Of a DNA stretch of 48,124 nt, positions 27,567 to 36,564 are shown one piece after another. The notes below the pieces were generated by a model, which ran no database searches, had not been told where the DNA came from, and saw only the letters and a list, made by a program, of their open reading frames with translations. Within the stretch, counting starts at the first letter, position 1. Every line of letters begins with the position of its first letter. A program made the position numbers and the translations under genes. This DNA is from Photobacterium sanguinicancri (GTDB taxonomy: Bacteria > Pseudomonadota > Gammaproteobacteria > Enterobacterales > Vibrionaceae), in the NCBI RefSeq assembly GCF_002265265.1, contig NZ_NOIF01000015.1, positions 1-48,124 on the forward strand, in the 5' to 3' direction.

Positions 27567-29039
27567 ATGAAAAAGATGTCTGTAACCTTGCTGTCGGCGG
27601 CAATTCTATCTGCGGTTAGTCTGAGCGCGAATGCCTGTACTGGGCTTATTGTCGGTAAAGGCGCGTCAGTTGATGGCAGCATTATGATTGCGCGTAATGA
27701 AGATTTTGGTATTAATAACTGGAACAAGCATTTAACGCACCGTTCAGCACAGAAAAATGAAGCTGGAGAGTGGAAATTAGGCAATGGCCTAGTTGTCCCT
27801 ATGCCAAAGCAATTTTATGCATATTCTGCCATTCCTGATTGGGATGCACATACGGTTGATAGCCAAGGTAAGTATTACGAAGAGCGTGGTATTAACGAAT
27901 ATAACGTGGCTGTATCAGCAACAACCAGTGCTGAAGTGAATGACAATGCGAAAAAAGCGGATCCGTTAGTTGAGAATGGCATTATTGAAGCTGTGATCCC
28001 AACACTGATTTTGCCTCAAGTGAAAACAGCAAAAGAAGGGGTTGAGCTACTGGGTAAATACATTGAGCAATATGGTGCTGGTGAAGGTAACAGCCTATAT
28101 ATTGCGGATGTTAATGAAGCATGGCTCGTAGAGATTGGTTCTGGTCACCACTGGATTGCGGTAAAAGTGCCTGATGACAGCTATGCGATGATAGCAAATG
28201 GCTTACGTGTTCATGGTGTTGATCTAAACAGCAAAAATGTACTGCATTCTCAAGACCTAATGAAATTTGTTAAACAACATAAATTACTCGAAAAACCGAA
28301 CGCGAAGTCATTTAACTTTGCTAAGGCATTTGGTGTAATTGGTGATGTTTACAATATTGACCGTGAGTGGCTAGGGCAAGAAATGCTGTCTGCCTCTAAA
28401 CAACAAGCAACTCGCCAAGCACAGTACCCGCTGTTCTTGAAACCAGATCAAAAAATCTCGGTTGCTGATGTAGCAAATGTCTTAGGCGCAACGTACGAAG
28501 GCACGCAATTGGAAGAGAAGGGCGAACGTCCAATGCGGGTTGAACGCCAGCTTGAATCGCATATCATCCAATTGCGCCCGAATATGCCATCAGAACTGCA
28601 AGGCTTGATCTGGCAGAGCTTTGGGGTGCTGTCTGAGTCTGTATTAGTGCCGCTATACACCAGCCTAGAAGAGTACCCAGTCGCGTATCATACAGGGACA
28701 GACACTTATTCTGATCAATCGGCATACTGGCAATTCCGCAGCTTAACGGCACTGGCAACAGCCAACCAAGAGAAATACTTGCCGATGCTGAAAGCAACCT
28801 GGGATAAAGAAGAAACCAAGCTATACAAGCAAGTTAGCAGCTTGGATATGACGCTAAAATCGCTCTACAAATCAGATAAGCAAGCCGCGTTAAATATGGC
28901 ATCTGATTACTCGTACGGTCAGTTGCAGCGTACGCTGTCGATGGCAACAGATATCCGCTACAAAATGATGACTGATCTGACTAAAAGCACCGAGAAAAAA
29001 TACACAGATGAAGAGTTCAAAAAGATCATGAGCTTGTAA
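27567..29039 (+). CDS. Exported dipeptidase, peptidase family C69
   Basis: Length 490 aa. A signal peptide (1-23) ends SLSANA, immediately before C24 in CTGLIVGK. In family C69 an N-terminal cysteine exposed by processing is the nucleophile, so signal cleavage here would itself activate the enzyme. The N-terminal-hydrolase motif GSIMIARNEDFG (about 38-49) is present. Members cleave dipeptides; the signal places this one in the periplasm or outside. GGAGAG stands six bases before the ATG. It is monocistronic, with a terminator behind it. Confidence 0.88.
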   Translation: MKKMSVTLLSAAILSAVSLSANACTGLIVGKGASVDGSIMIARNEDFGINNWNKHLTHRSAQKNEAGEWKLGNGLVVPMPKQFYAYSAIPDWDAHTVDSQGKYYEERGINEYNVAVSATTSAEVNDNAKKADPLVENGIIEAVIPTLILPQVKTAKEGVELLGKYIEQYGAGEGNSLYIADVNEAWLVEIGSGHHWIAVKVPDDSYAMIANGLRVHGVDLNSKNVLHSQDLMKFVKQHKLLEKPNAKSFNFAKAFGVIGDVYNIDREWLGQEMLSASKQQATRQAQYPLFLKPDQKISVADVANVLGATYEGTQLEEKGERPMRVERQLESHIIQLRPNMPSELQGLIWQSFGVLSESVLVPLYTSLEEYPVAYHTGTDTYSDQSAYWQFRSLTALATANQEKYLPMLKATWDKEETKLYKQVSSLDMTLKSLYKSDKQAALNMASDYSYGQLQRTLSMATDIRYKMMTDLTKSTEKKYTDEEFKKIMSL

Positions 29040-29075
29040 TTTACGGCGTAATGCATTTTTGATTGAGCTTACAAT

Positions 29076-29105
29076 AGGCTCCTAACGTATTTAGGAGCCT
29101 TTTTT
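29076..29105 (+). terminator. Terminator after the C69 peptidase gene
   Basis: AGGCTCCTAA (29076-29085), loop CGTAT, TTAGGAGCCT (29091-29100), then TTTTT. Confidence 0.9.
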
Positions 29106-29260
29106 GATCTTACTAGAGCGAGAATATAATCGCTATATGCCTTAGGCTAATATAACTTCTGGCTCGATGGTGAAATGACGTATAAATAATAAGGTTATTT
29201 ATGCAAGCGAAAGAATGATTTATAATACGTTGAATCAATTACTTGGCTAAATGGAATTGC

Positions 29261-29986
29261 ATGCTTGATATTGTTCAACTTCACGCCGACATATCACCCA
29301 GGATGTCGGTGGATATTGCCCACTTTATGGCGCATAAGGGTCAGAAGGTGGGAATACTCGGCCCGAACGGCTGTGGTAAATCAAGCTTCATCAAAGCCAT
29401 GTTGCAGTTTATTCCAGCCAAGAGCCACAGTTACTTTATTGACGGAAAAGATGCTCACCAGATGTCACGGCGAGAATTAGCAGAGTATCTCGCGTTAGTG
29501 CCGCAACATATCCCTGAACTCGCCTTTTCTGCGCGTTATTTTATTGAGTTAGCTTGTCCTAATCCTACCCGTAAAGCTGTTGACGATATACTGTCTCAAC
29601 TCGGTCTGCTTCATTTGGCTGATAGCCAATTAGATCAGCTATCAGGTGGTGAGCGGCAACAAATATACCTAGCACGAGCTCTGGCCCAGCAACCGCAAAT
29701 ATTATTACTTGATGAGCCAACAAATCATTTGGATGTGGCGAATCAACTCTGCATGCTCGATACCATCGAAACACTTCCCCAGACCTGTATTTTGGTTTTA
29801 CACGACATTAATTTGGCCGCACGTTACTGCGATTACGTTTACATGATGAAGCAGGGGGAGTTGGTGTGCCATGGTAAGCCAAATGCCATTATGACCAGCG
29901 AAAATATTCAGGCAGTCTTTGGATTAACCATGATAACCGACCGTCATCCGAAGGCTGATTGCCCCCGATTTACTTATCAATTTTGA
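29261..29986 (+). CDS. ABC importer ATPase, FecE/BtuD type
   Basis: Length 241 aa from ATG 29261; a TTG at 29243 would add six residues, but GGA before the ATG favours the shorter form. All ATPase motifs are intact: Walker A GPNGCGKS (34-41), Q-loop Q82, signature LSGGE (127-131), Walker B ILLLDE (147-152) and switch H181. It energises the importer encoded with the next two genes, spaced 7 bp and 2 bp apart. Upstream (29106-29260) I see no B12-riboswitch core (no GCCACTG box) and no convincing Fur box, only the short dyad AGCGA-N8-TCGCT at 29117-29134. The substrate is therefore not indicated by regulation. Confidence 0.87.
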   Translation: MLDIVQLHADISPRMSVDIAHFMAHKGQKVGILGPNGCGKSSFIKAMLQFIPAKSHSYFIDGKDAHQMSRRELAEYLALVPQHIPELAFSARYFIELACPNPTRKAVDDILSQLGLLHLADSQLDQLSGGERQQIYLARALAQQPQILLLDEPTNHLDVANQLCMLDTIETLPQTCILVLHDINLAARYCDYVYMMKQGELVCHGKPNAIMTSENIQAVFGLTMITDRHPKADCPRFTYQF

Positions 29987-29993
29987 GTTAATA

Positions 29994-30998
29994 ATGAAAA
30001 AAAGCGTTTTACTATTATTGGCAATAGTGTGCCTAACGATGACTTCTGCCTTTGCTAAGGATACACAAGGTATAACCGTCGATGTTTGTGGACAGCCCGT
30101 TACGTTTCCCACTAACCCTAAACAGGTGATCGTGCACGATATTAATATGACAGAGATGATGCTGACGCTGGGGCTAGATGATCGTATCAAAGCAATCAGC
30201 GGTATTAGTGGCTGGTATAAAACGTCAGAACGATCGCAAGTGCTGCTAAAGCGTTACCATGAAATTTCCCCAAAAAGTCCAACATTAGAAAATATCTTAG
30301 TACAAAGCCCTGATATGTTTTTTGCTGGTTGGAATTACGGTATGCGCATGGGGGGAGAAGTAACACCTCAATCATTAGCACGTTTTAATATTCCCACGTA
30401 TATTTTGAGTGAATCCTGTATCCATCAAAACAAAGCTAAAAATGTAGGGGCGGCAGCGGAAAATCAAGCGGCCAATATTGCGCTGCTTTATAACGATATT
30501 TCAAACTTAGGCAAAATTTTTCAGGTGGAAGATAAAGCACATCAAGTGATTGCAGATTGGAAAAAAACATTAGAGCGAATTCAAATAGAGCAGAAGGCTA
30601 AGCAAGTGAAGCCCTTGAAGGTGTTTGTATATGACTCTGGTGATGATAAACCCTTTACTGCGGGGAAATTTGGTATGCCAACCGCGTTAATATCAGCGGC
30701 AGGTGGTAAAAACATTGCGGATGATATTGAAGCCAGCTGGGGAACAATTCCGTGGGAAATCGTTGCTGCCCGTAACCCTGATTTAATCATTATGGTTGAT
30801 TATAATCAGCAGACATCGCAAGACGTGATGGCGAAGTTAAGAGCGATACCCGCGGTAGCAAACACAGCAGCGGTGATAAATAATCAGATCATTACATTAG
30901 GCTATGAAGCGTTAACGCCTGGCCCTGCTAATATTCATGCGGTTGAGATAATTTCAGCTCAGATAAATGCAATGCACCAGCAAAAACAATCGCATTAA
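29994..30998 (+). CDS. Periplasmic metal-chelate/cobamide-type binding protein (class III)
   Basis: Length 334 aa. Signal peptide 1-21 ends SAFA before KDTQG, with no lipobox. The fold is that of BtuF/FepB/FhuD-type proteins: two lobes joined by a long helix near 150-200. Notable motifs are FAGWNYGMRMGG and ILSESCIHQ. The GWNYG...ESC pattern reminds me of a subgroup with uncertain ligands, some of which are labelled F420-0 transport proteins in actinobacteria; that ligand is unlikely here. Iron chelates, haem, cobamides or other metal complexes are possible. Second gene of the three-gene operon. Confidence 0.82.
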   Translation: MKKSVLLLLAIVCLTMTSAFAKDTQGITVDVCGQPVTFPTNPKQVIVHDINMTEMMLTLGLDDRIKAISGISGWYKTSERSQVLLKRYHEISPKSPTLENILVQSPDMFFAGWNYGMRMGGEVTPQSLARFNIPTYILSESCIHQNKAKNVGAAAENQAANIALLYNDISNLGKIFQVEDKAHQVIADWKKTLERIQIEQKAKQVKPLKVFVYDSGDDKPFTAGKFGMPTALISAAGGKNIADDIEASWGTIPWEIVAARNPDLIIMVDYNQQTSQDVMAKLRAIPAVANTAAVINNQIITLGYEALTPGPANIHAVEIISAQINAMHQQKQSH

Positions 30999-31000
30999 GT

Positions 31001-31987
31001 ATGACTTTCCAATATTGCTTTCTTGTTATTGGCTTAGCGGTCTCTGTTTTTCTCTGTGCGTTACTTGGCGCTGTACCCACAACCGCTAATGATGTTCTGT
31101 CAGCTTTTGTTGGTTTGATAGATCGAGAGTCGTTAAATGGGATCGAGTTGATTGTCGCAGAGTTGCGTTTTCCTCGGCTTATATTGGCGATATTAACGGG
31201 GGGCGGTTTAGCTATATGTGGCTTAGTGCTGCAAAAGTTAACGCGCAATCCACTGGCAGACCCATTCCTGTTTGGTTTATCTGCAGGGGCATCAAGCGGG
31301 GCGGTGGCGTGTATTGTGCTCAATATTACTGTGATGGGTATGTTCAGTTTACCGGTTTTTGCCTTTTGTGGTGCGATGCTTGCGCAGTTAATGCTTCATA
31401 CTTTAACAAGCCAAAACCAATGGCACCCCGAGCGGGTGGTATTAGCGGGTTTAATCGTAAATAGCTTGTTTTCCGCTATAACGGGCTTTTTGATTTTCTC
31501 TGGGGATCAACGCACCGCCCAATCCGTCTTGTTTTGGTTAATGGGGGGACTGGGCCTTGCTAAGTGGTCAATTTTGCCCATTATTGCCTTGGTGGTCGCG
31601 GGCTGTTATGCGGTGATTTATTCTCAGCAAAGAAGCATAGATCGGTTGATGACAGGTGATGAACTGGCTGCTTCAATGGGAGTGAACGTTCAGCGTACCC
31701 GTAAAGGTTTATTTGCTATTGTTGCGTTGCTAACTGCCACCCTAGTGGCTTGGACGGGCACGATTGGTTTTGTCGGCTTGATCATCCCTAATATTGTGAA
31801 CAGGCTGGGGGTTTATCGGATTCAACATCAATTGCCAATTTGCTTTTTATTTGGTGCTATTTTTCTTGTATGGGCGGATGCAGGTGCAAGAGCATTGTTG
31901 CAGCCACAAGAATTACCAATCAGCATGATTACTTCGGCAGTCGGCGCTTTTGTCTGCTTAACCTTGATTGTTAGCCGCAAGTTATAG
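31001..31987 (+). CDS. ABC importer permease, FecCD family
   Basis: Length 328 aa with about nine or ten membrane helices. Family motifs include LRFPRLILAILTGGGLAICG near the first third and the coupling stretch GDELAASMGVNVQRTRK around 217-233, which contacts the ATPase. The GFVGLIIPNIVNRLG segment (about 254-268) is also typical. It starts 2 bp after the binding-protein stop, so the three proteins are translated together. No terminator separates it from the ecotin gene 81 bp downstream. Confidence 0.9.
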   Translation: MTFQYCFLVIGLAVSVFLCALLGAVPTTANDVLSAFVGLIDRESLNGIELIVAELRFPRLILAILTGGGLAICGLVLQKLTRNPLADPFLFGLSAGASSGAVACIVLNITVMGMFSLPVFAFCGAMLAQLMLHTLTSQNQWHPERVVLAGLIVNSLFSAITGFLIFSGDQRTAQSVLFWLMGGLGLAKWSILPIIALVVAGCYAVIYSQQRSIDRLMTGDELAASMGVNVQRTRKGLFAIVALLTATLVAWTGTIGFVGLIIPNIVNRLGVYRIQHQLPICFLFGAIFLVWADAGARALLQPQELPISMITSAVGAFVCLTLIVSRKL

Positions 31988-32068
31988 ATGTATTAGTATG
32001 ACAAAAAAATGTCTTATGGTAGTCTGCCGCCATAAATTTTCCATTATTAATGGCAACGAAGAAAGCGA

Positions 32069-32581
32069 ATGAAACGCACATTAACAACGGCGGTATTAGC
32101 CGCATTATTACTAAGTGGCTGTGCTGCTCCACAGAATAATAGTGATGATATGAAAACGGCACATATTGCTAAAGTTCAATCAGAAATGAAGGCTTATCCG
32201 AAAGCTAGCGCAGGCATGACCCGCCATGTGTTTATTCTGGAACCATTAGCGAACGAAGAAGAGCGTTTAGTTGAAATCGTGATCAGCAAAACGTTAAAAC
32301 TTGACTGTAACAACTACATGCTACCAAGCGCTTTAGAGCGTAAAGTTGCTCAAGGTTGGGGTTACCCTTATTACCGTTATGATGCCAATATTGAAAATAT
32401 GGTTGGCACATTAATGGCGTGTCCGAAAGGTAAGGCTAATGTTGAGAAAACCGTTCGAGCACCACGTAGCGAACTATACCGCTACAACAGCAAATTACCT
32501 GTTGTGGTATATGCGCCTGAAAACTTAGATGTGTCTTACCGTGTATGGCAACCTGAAGTGAAAGTTGCGACTCAAAAGTAA
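32069..32581 (+). CDS. eco: Ecotin-family serine protease inhibitor with lipoprotein signal
   Basis: Length 170 aa. Residues about 50-165 match ecotin clearly: EGWGY-like QGWGYPYY, MACPKG, RYNSKLPVVVYAPENLDVSYRVW. Ecotin dimers inhibit trypsin-, chymotrypsin- and elastase-like proteases. By comparison with E. coli, P1 is L115 and P1' is M116 (E. coli has Met-Met), and C80 and C118 should form the conserved disulfide. The N-terminus differs from E. coli: LLLSGC18 is a lipobox, followed by Ala at +2, which predicts sorting to the outer membrane. A tethered inhibitor facing periplasm or exterior is implied. GAAGAAAG precedes the ATG. Confidence 0.92.
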   Translation: MKRTLTTAVLAALLLSGCAAPQNNSDDMKTAHIAKVQSEMKAYPKASAGMTRHVFILEPLANEEERLVEIVISKTLKLDCNNYMLPSALERKVAQGWGYPYYRYDANIENMVGTLMACPKGKANVEKTVRAPRSELYRYNSKLPVVVYAPENLDVSYRVWQPEVKVATQK

Positions 32582-32657
32582 TGCTGTCATGCATTGATTG
32601 ACGCTAGTTGTATTCACGTTAGCAGTGTTGCTGTTTACGGCAAGCTCTCACGGTCAG

Positions 32658-32697
32658 AAAAGCCCCATCCTCATGTCTACGAGAGTGGGGCTTTTTT
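32658..32697. terminator. Terminator shared by eco and phoX
   Basis: AAAAGCCCCA (32658-32667) pairs with TGGGGCTTTT (32686-32695), followed by TT. The A-run on the left gives a T-run on the other strand, so both convergent genes can end here. Confidence 0.85.
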
Positions 32698-32759
32698 AGA
32701 TTAAGCTGTGAGAGTCAGACCTAAAACCACATCAGCTTCTACTTATTCAGGTTTTACGA

Positions 32760-34682
32760 TTAGCTACCAATTACACCGCCATCTGTTTTCGTGATCATCA
32801 CCAGTGAAGAGCGCGGCGTGCTGTTACCACCATCAGGCCAGTGTGATGGCTCTCGTTCTTCACCTGGGTGTTGCACACCAATAAACATGGTCTTGTAGTC
32901 TGGGCTGAAGGTTAAGCCCGTAATTTCACAAGCGATTGGACCCGTTAAGAAACGGCGAATTTCACCTGTTTTAGGGTCACCACATAGCATGGAGTTGTTA
33001 CCCATGCCTGCATAGTCGCCTTTATTTGAATATTTGCCGTCAGTTTGAATCCACATACGGCCATCGGCATCGAAACCTAAACCATCAGGGCTGTTAAACA
33101 TATTGTCATTGTTGATGTTATCACTGCCTGCGTACAAAGTGCCTTTGTGTACTTCAGGGTTACCCGCCATAACATACAGATCCCAGGCAAACGTTGGGTG
33201 AGCATGGTCATCATTCACTTGACGCCAGCGTAGGATCTGACCGTAATTGTTCGCTTCGCGTGGGTTAGGGCCACCAACAGGTTGACCTTCTTTTACGCCT
33301 CGGTTTTTGTTGTTGGTTAGTGTACAGAATACGTAGTCTTGATTTGGGTGTACCGCAATCCACTCAGGGCGATCCATTGTGGTTGCACCAACTTGAGTAG
33401 CCGCTAGGCGCGTGTACATGTGGATGTATTCTTGGTTCGGGAAGCCATTTTCTTTTGTTAGGCCATTCTTACCATGGGTTAATTCCATCCATTGGCCTGT
33501 ACCGCCAATTTTCCCGTCGTCTGCACTAAATTTAGCAACGAAAACTGTGCCTTCTTCAAGAAGTTGACGGTTCGCGGCATCGTTTCCTTTTACGTATTTG
33601 TTTTTAGAGACAAAGCGATAAAGGTGCTCGCCACGCTCATCATCACCCATGTAGGCAACAATGTGACCGTCTTTGTTAATAACAACTGCGACATTCTCGT
33701 GCTTGAAGCGTCCCATCGCAGTACGTTTCATTGGCGTTGACGTTGGGTCCATTGGGTCGATTTCAACAATCCAACCGTGGCGGTTTGCTTCGTTAGGGTT
33801 TTTAGCCACATCAAAGCGCTCATCGTGCAGTGACCAGCCGTAACCTGAATCTTCTTTACCTAAGCCGTAACGCTTTTGTTCTTTGGTAATCTTGATATCG
33901 CTCTTAGTACCAAAGTAACCATTGAAGTTTTCTTCACAGGTTAAGTAAGTGCCCCAAGGGGTAAAGCCATTTGCACAGTTACCAAATGTGCCCAACGCTT
34001 TTTTACCGTTTTTATCTGCAGATGTTCGCATATCTGGTTGGCCTGCAGCAGGGCCTGTAATGGTCATTTCGGTATTGGCTGTAATACGACGATTGTATTT
34101 TGAATCAACAACTAGCTGCCAGTTATTGTTTGTTGTTCGCTTGACTTCAAAAATTGAAATACCGTGCGCTGCTTGGGATTTTTTCACATCATCAGCGGTC
34201 ATGCTTTTGCCTTGATGTGAAAACAGGTACTCGTTATTACAGTATTCATTATTAACCGCAAGTACACCGCGATCATTAGACAGTGGGAAAAAAGTCATAC
34301 CATCGTTGTTATCACCAAATTGCACTTCTTGGTGTGACGAGGGTGCATTGCCCGTTGGGTCAAACTTAGGTGAAGTCGGGAAAAGGCCGTCACCCCAGCG
34401 GATCAGCACTTGTGCATTGTAGCCTTCTGGAACCACTATGGAGTCATCGGTACTGACAGGTACAGCAGAGAAGCCCATTAGCTTGCTATTCGCTTTTGTT
34501 GCACTCGCTAAAGCAGAAACTGGCATACCAGCCATGAATGCACCAGCGGTCATCACTGAAGCAGCCCCGAGAAATTTACGTCGAGATAGGCTTGCATCGA
34601 TCATTTTTGTTAGCTGAGATGTTTCGCTACGTGGGTCAATATCGTCTTCGCGGCGTTCAAAAGGGCTCATTCGGGTTGTCAT
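32760..34682 (-). CDS. phoX: PhoX-family alkaline phosphatase, Tat-exported
   Basis: Length 640 aa. A twin-arginine signal has SRRKFLG at 33-39 and a hydrophobic stretch to about residue 60. The body is a DUF839/PhoX beta-propeller, with LAVNNEYCNNEYLF, FGNCANGFTPWGTYLTCEENF blocks and GRFKHENV. PhoX enzymes are calcium- and iron-dependent phosphomonoesterases common in marine bacteria. GGAGAAAG precedes the ATG. A Pho-box-like sequence (34749-34767) upstream suggests PhoB control under phosphate limitation. Confidence 0.9.
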   Translation of the reverse strand: MTTRMSPFERREDDIDPRSETSQLTKMIDASLSRRKFLGAASVMTAGAFMAGMPVSALASATKANSKLMGFSAVPVSTDDSIVVPEGYNAQVLIRWGDGLFPTSPKFDPTGNAPSSHQEVQFGDNNDGMTFFPLSNDRGVLAVNNEYCNNEYLFSHQGKSMTADDVKKSQAAHGISIFEVKRTTNNNWQLVVDSKYNRRITANTEMTITGPAAGQPDMRTSADKNGKKALGTFGNCANGFTPWGTYLTCEENFNGYFGTKSDIKITKEQKRYGLGKEDSGYGWSLHDERFDVAKNPNEANRHGWIVEIDPMDPTSTPMKRTAMGRFKHENVAVVINKDGHIVAYMGDDERGEHLYRFVSKNKYVKGNDAANRQLLEEGTVFVAKFSADDGKIGGTGQWMELTHGKNGLTKENGFPNQEYIHMYTRLAATQVGATTMDRPEWIAVHPNQDYVFCTLTNNKNRGVKEGQPVGGPNPREANNYGQILRWRQVNDDHAHPTFAWDLYVMAGNPEVHKGTLYAGSDNINNDNMFNSPDGLGFDADGRMWIQTDGKYSNKGDYAGMGNNSMLCGDPKTGEIRRFLTGPIACEITGLTFSPDYKTMFIGVQHPGEEREPSHWPDGGNSTPRSSLVMITKTDGGVIGS

Positions 34683-34722
34683 TGACTTTCTCCAGTGTCA
34701 TATGCGTATTGTTATGTCGCAC

Positions 34723-34767
34723 ATTTGACACTGATTTCATGTCAAATAATTTACTGATTTATGACAT
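34723..34767 (-). promoter_or_regulatory. Candidate Pho box and adjoining dyad upstream of phoX
   Basis: On the minus strand, ATGTCATAAATCAGTAAAT (34767-34749) matches the first half of the PhoB consensus CTGTCATAAAT at ten of eleven bases and the second half partly. The word AAATCAGT recurs 23 bp further on, as expected of tandem PhoB sites. The region also holds ATTTGACA/TGTCAAAT, a perfect 8-bp dyad at 34723-34747. Confidence 0.45.
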
Positions 34768-34852
34768 TACGATGAAAGTCGCTATTCGCTACTACTTGCC
34801 AAGAAGAACCTGTAGATACAGGCTCTTATTATTGTGTGCTGAAATAGCGTGA

Positions 34853-35950
34853 CTATTGCTGTTTCACTTTAGCCATTTCGCCTTCTAAATCGTTGAGCAA
34901 AGCAATCACAGTATCTGCTGCCGTTTCCATGCTCGCCATAAACGCCATGCCTTCACTGTCGTTCCCTTCTGCAAATGCTTTTAGTGCTTTTCTGCCGTAA
35001 GTATGTACATCAGCATGGGGCTTTTCTAATAATTGGTATGAGCGGCAACTTGTAAATAGCTGCTTGCCACTTCCTTGATAGTACCAATTCCCTAAGCGGC
35101 ATTGATGATGATCGACAACATCAGTGTTAGCGAAATCACGGTTATGAATGCGTTGGTAAATATTAATTTTCCAAACGACATGATCAATTTGTACTAGGCG
35201 TAGAAAAATCGATGAGTAACTTTCATCAACTAGCTGATGAAGCTCGTCGGATTTTTCAATCAGTAAAGTCACAATGTTGACCAGCTCCTCAATTTCATTA
35301 TGGAGCTGAGAGCACTGCGTTTCGATGAACTCTGCGCTTTGGCTACAAGATTGAGTGTTATTGCTTATCTCACCGACGACGTTTTGAATTTGACTCGCGG
35401 CTTCACTCGCGTTTTGCGCTAATTTTCGGACCTCATCAGCCACCACGGCAAAGCCACGACCATGTTCGCCAGCTCGTGCTGCTTCGATGGCGGCATTGAG
35501 TGCCAAGAGATTGGTTTGCTCAGATACATTGTTAATGGTAACGATAAACTTACCGATGTCCTCAGAGTTATTCTTTAAGGCTTCAAGTGAATTACCACTC
35601 ATATTTATTTGTGTAATGAGCTGATTTAAGGTTTCGCGAAACACATTGAGGATAGCAATACCGTCTCGGTTTTCTGTGACATGTTGTTCTAAGTAAAGCT
35701 TAAGGTTTTCAGCAGCACTGGCGATGTTGCCGCGGATATGTTCCAACGGTGAGACTGAATGTAACAGCTGATTTGTGAAGTCTCGTTGCATCGCGTTTGA
35801 TTGCTGCTGAGTACTTAATGTATTTTGCTGGTTTATAAGTTCTTTTTCTAACTCAGAATTAGCATTCTGTTGTTCTGCGAGTTTAGATTCAAGCGTAACA
35901 AGCTGTGTATCAGTTTCATCGTTCTTTTTGAAGCAAGCAAAGTTAAACAT
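34853..35950 (-). CDS. Soluble chemoreceptor with C-terminal CZB zinc-binding domain
   Basis: Length 365 aa without any transmembrane segment. A coiled coil (about 10-60) precedes the methyl-accepting signalling hairpin, whose tip reads [20 protein letters not shown] (144-163) followed by [15 protein letters not shown]. The C-terminal CZB domain (about 250-320) has the zinc ligands H257, C284 in QCRLGNWY, H312 and H316. CZB receptors are cytoplasmic and respond to zinc or oxidants such as hypochlorous acid in other bacteria. It should signal through CheA/CheW. The gene stands alone; phoX lies downstream on the same strand. Confidence 0.9.
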   Translation of the reverse strand: MFNFACFKKNDETDTQLVTLESKLAEQQNANSELEKELINQQNTLSTQQQSNAMQRDFTNQLLHSVSPLEHIRGNIASAAENLKLYLEQHVTENRDGIAILNVFRETLNQLITQINMSGNSLEALKNNSEDIGKFIVTINNVSEQTNLLALNAAIEAARAGEHGRGFAVVADEVRKLAQNASEAASQIQNVVGEISNNTQSCSQSAEFIETQCSQLHNEIEELVNIVTLLIEKSDELHQLVDESYSSIFLRLVQIDHVVWKINIYQRIHNRDFANTDVVDHHQCRLGNWYYQGSGKQLFTSCRSYQLLEKPHADVHTYGRKALKAFAEGNDSEGMAFMASMETAADTVIALLNDLEGEMAKVKQQ

Positions 35951-36417
35951 AATTCAATCTACTGTCGAAGCACTATGTTATTAGTAGTGGTTTAGTGCTT
36001 TGTTTGTTGTTTAATAAGAAGTGATAATTTTGTTTGCTGTTGTTAAATCAACAGCTTTGTTGGAGTGTTTTCTATCACAATCTATCTACGGTCTATATTA
36101 AACCATTTTATTAAAAACAGTGTGTAAAAGCGAGTTTTGTGAGGGTAATACCACGGGTGTGCTTTTACGTAGGGGAGATTGGTCCGTAAGGATGAGGCTT
36201 GGTGGTGTAATGGCGGATATTTGCTTTGCGAAAGGTTGTTTAAACCTTGTTTGGTTTGATGTAAATCCTTGATTGAGTTGAGTGTGTTAGATGGAAAACA
36301 GAGTTTAATAGAAATTTACCAAGGACGGTGTGTTTGAATCGGCTATATTGAGTCGGTGTAGAACGGCGCTTTGTTATAAAAAGGTAAAGCGCCTAATGAT
36401 ATTCAGTGATTGCTAGA
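35951..36417. other. 467-bp region between the chemoreceptor and a small gene
   Basis: No convincing gene. GTAAAAGC (36124-36131) and GCTTTTAC (36161-36168) are inverted around a 29-base loop that contains GGTAATACC. A further hairpin GGCGCTTT/AAAGCGCC lies at 36365-36393 and may end the small gene at 36418. A 26-codon reading frame (36192-36272) has no good ribosome binding site. The part from 36120 to 36290 is rich in short inverted repeats and could hold a small RNA, but nothing known was recognised. Confidence 0.4.
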
Positions 36418-36564
36418 TTAGTCTTCAATCAATGTGATGCCACCTGCTAACTGCAGTTTTTTTACTAGCGCTTGTCGGGCAATTTCTGCATCAGAGACAT
36501 GATCCGTAGAATCATTAAAAGCATTGCTTTCAATAGCATCATGGAATTGAGTGAAAATAGTCAT
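36418..36564 (-). CDS. Small acidic protein of 48 residues, unknown
   Basis: An open frame of 48 codons running from ATG (36564) to TAA (36418). It begins MTIFTQFHDAIESNAFND and ends QLAGGITLIED. The sequence AGAAGAGAG lies 8 bases before the ATG, a good ribosome binding site. The protein is amphipathic and acidic, with a likely helix in AEIARQALVKKLQLAG. There is no signal peptide or membrane segment. A hairpin (36365-36393) lies just beyond the stop. I do not recognise the family. It could be a stand-alone regulator or adaptor; function cannot be inferred. Confidence 0.6.
   Translation of the reverse strand: MTIFTQFHDAIESNAFNDSTDHVSDAEIARQALVKKLQLAGGITLIED

Noticed and set aside
29106..29260. 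B12 riboswitch or Fur box before the importer operon
   Set aside because: No GCCACTG box and no good match to the Fur consensus could be found by eye.
36192..36272. 26-codon plus-strand frame
   Set aside because: No proper ribosome binding site and no sign of conservation can be judged.
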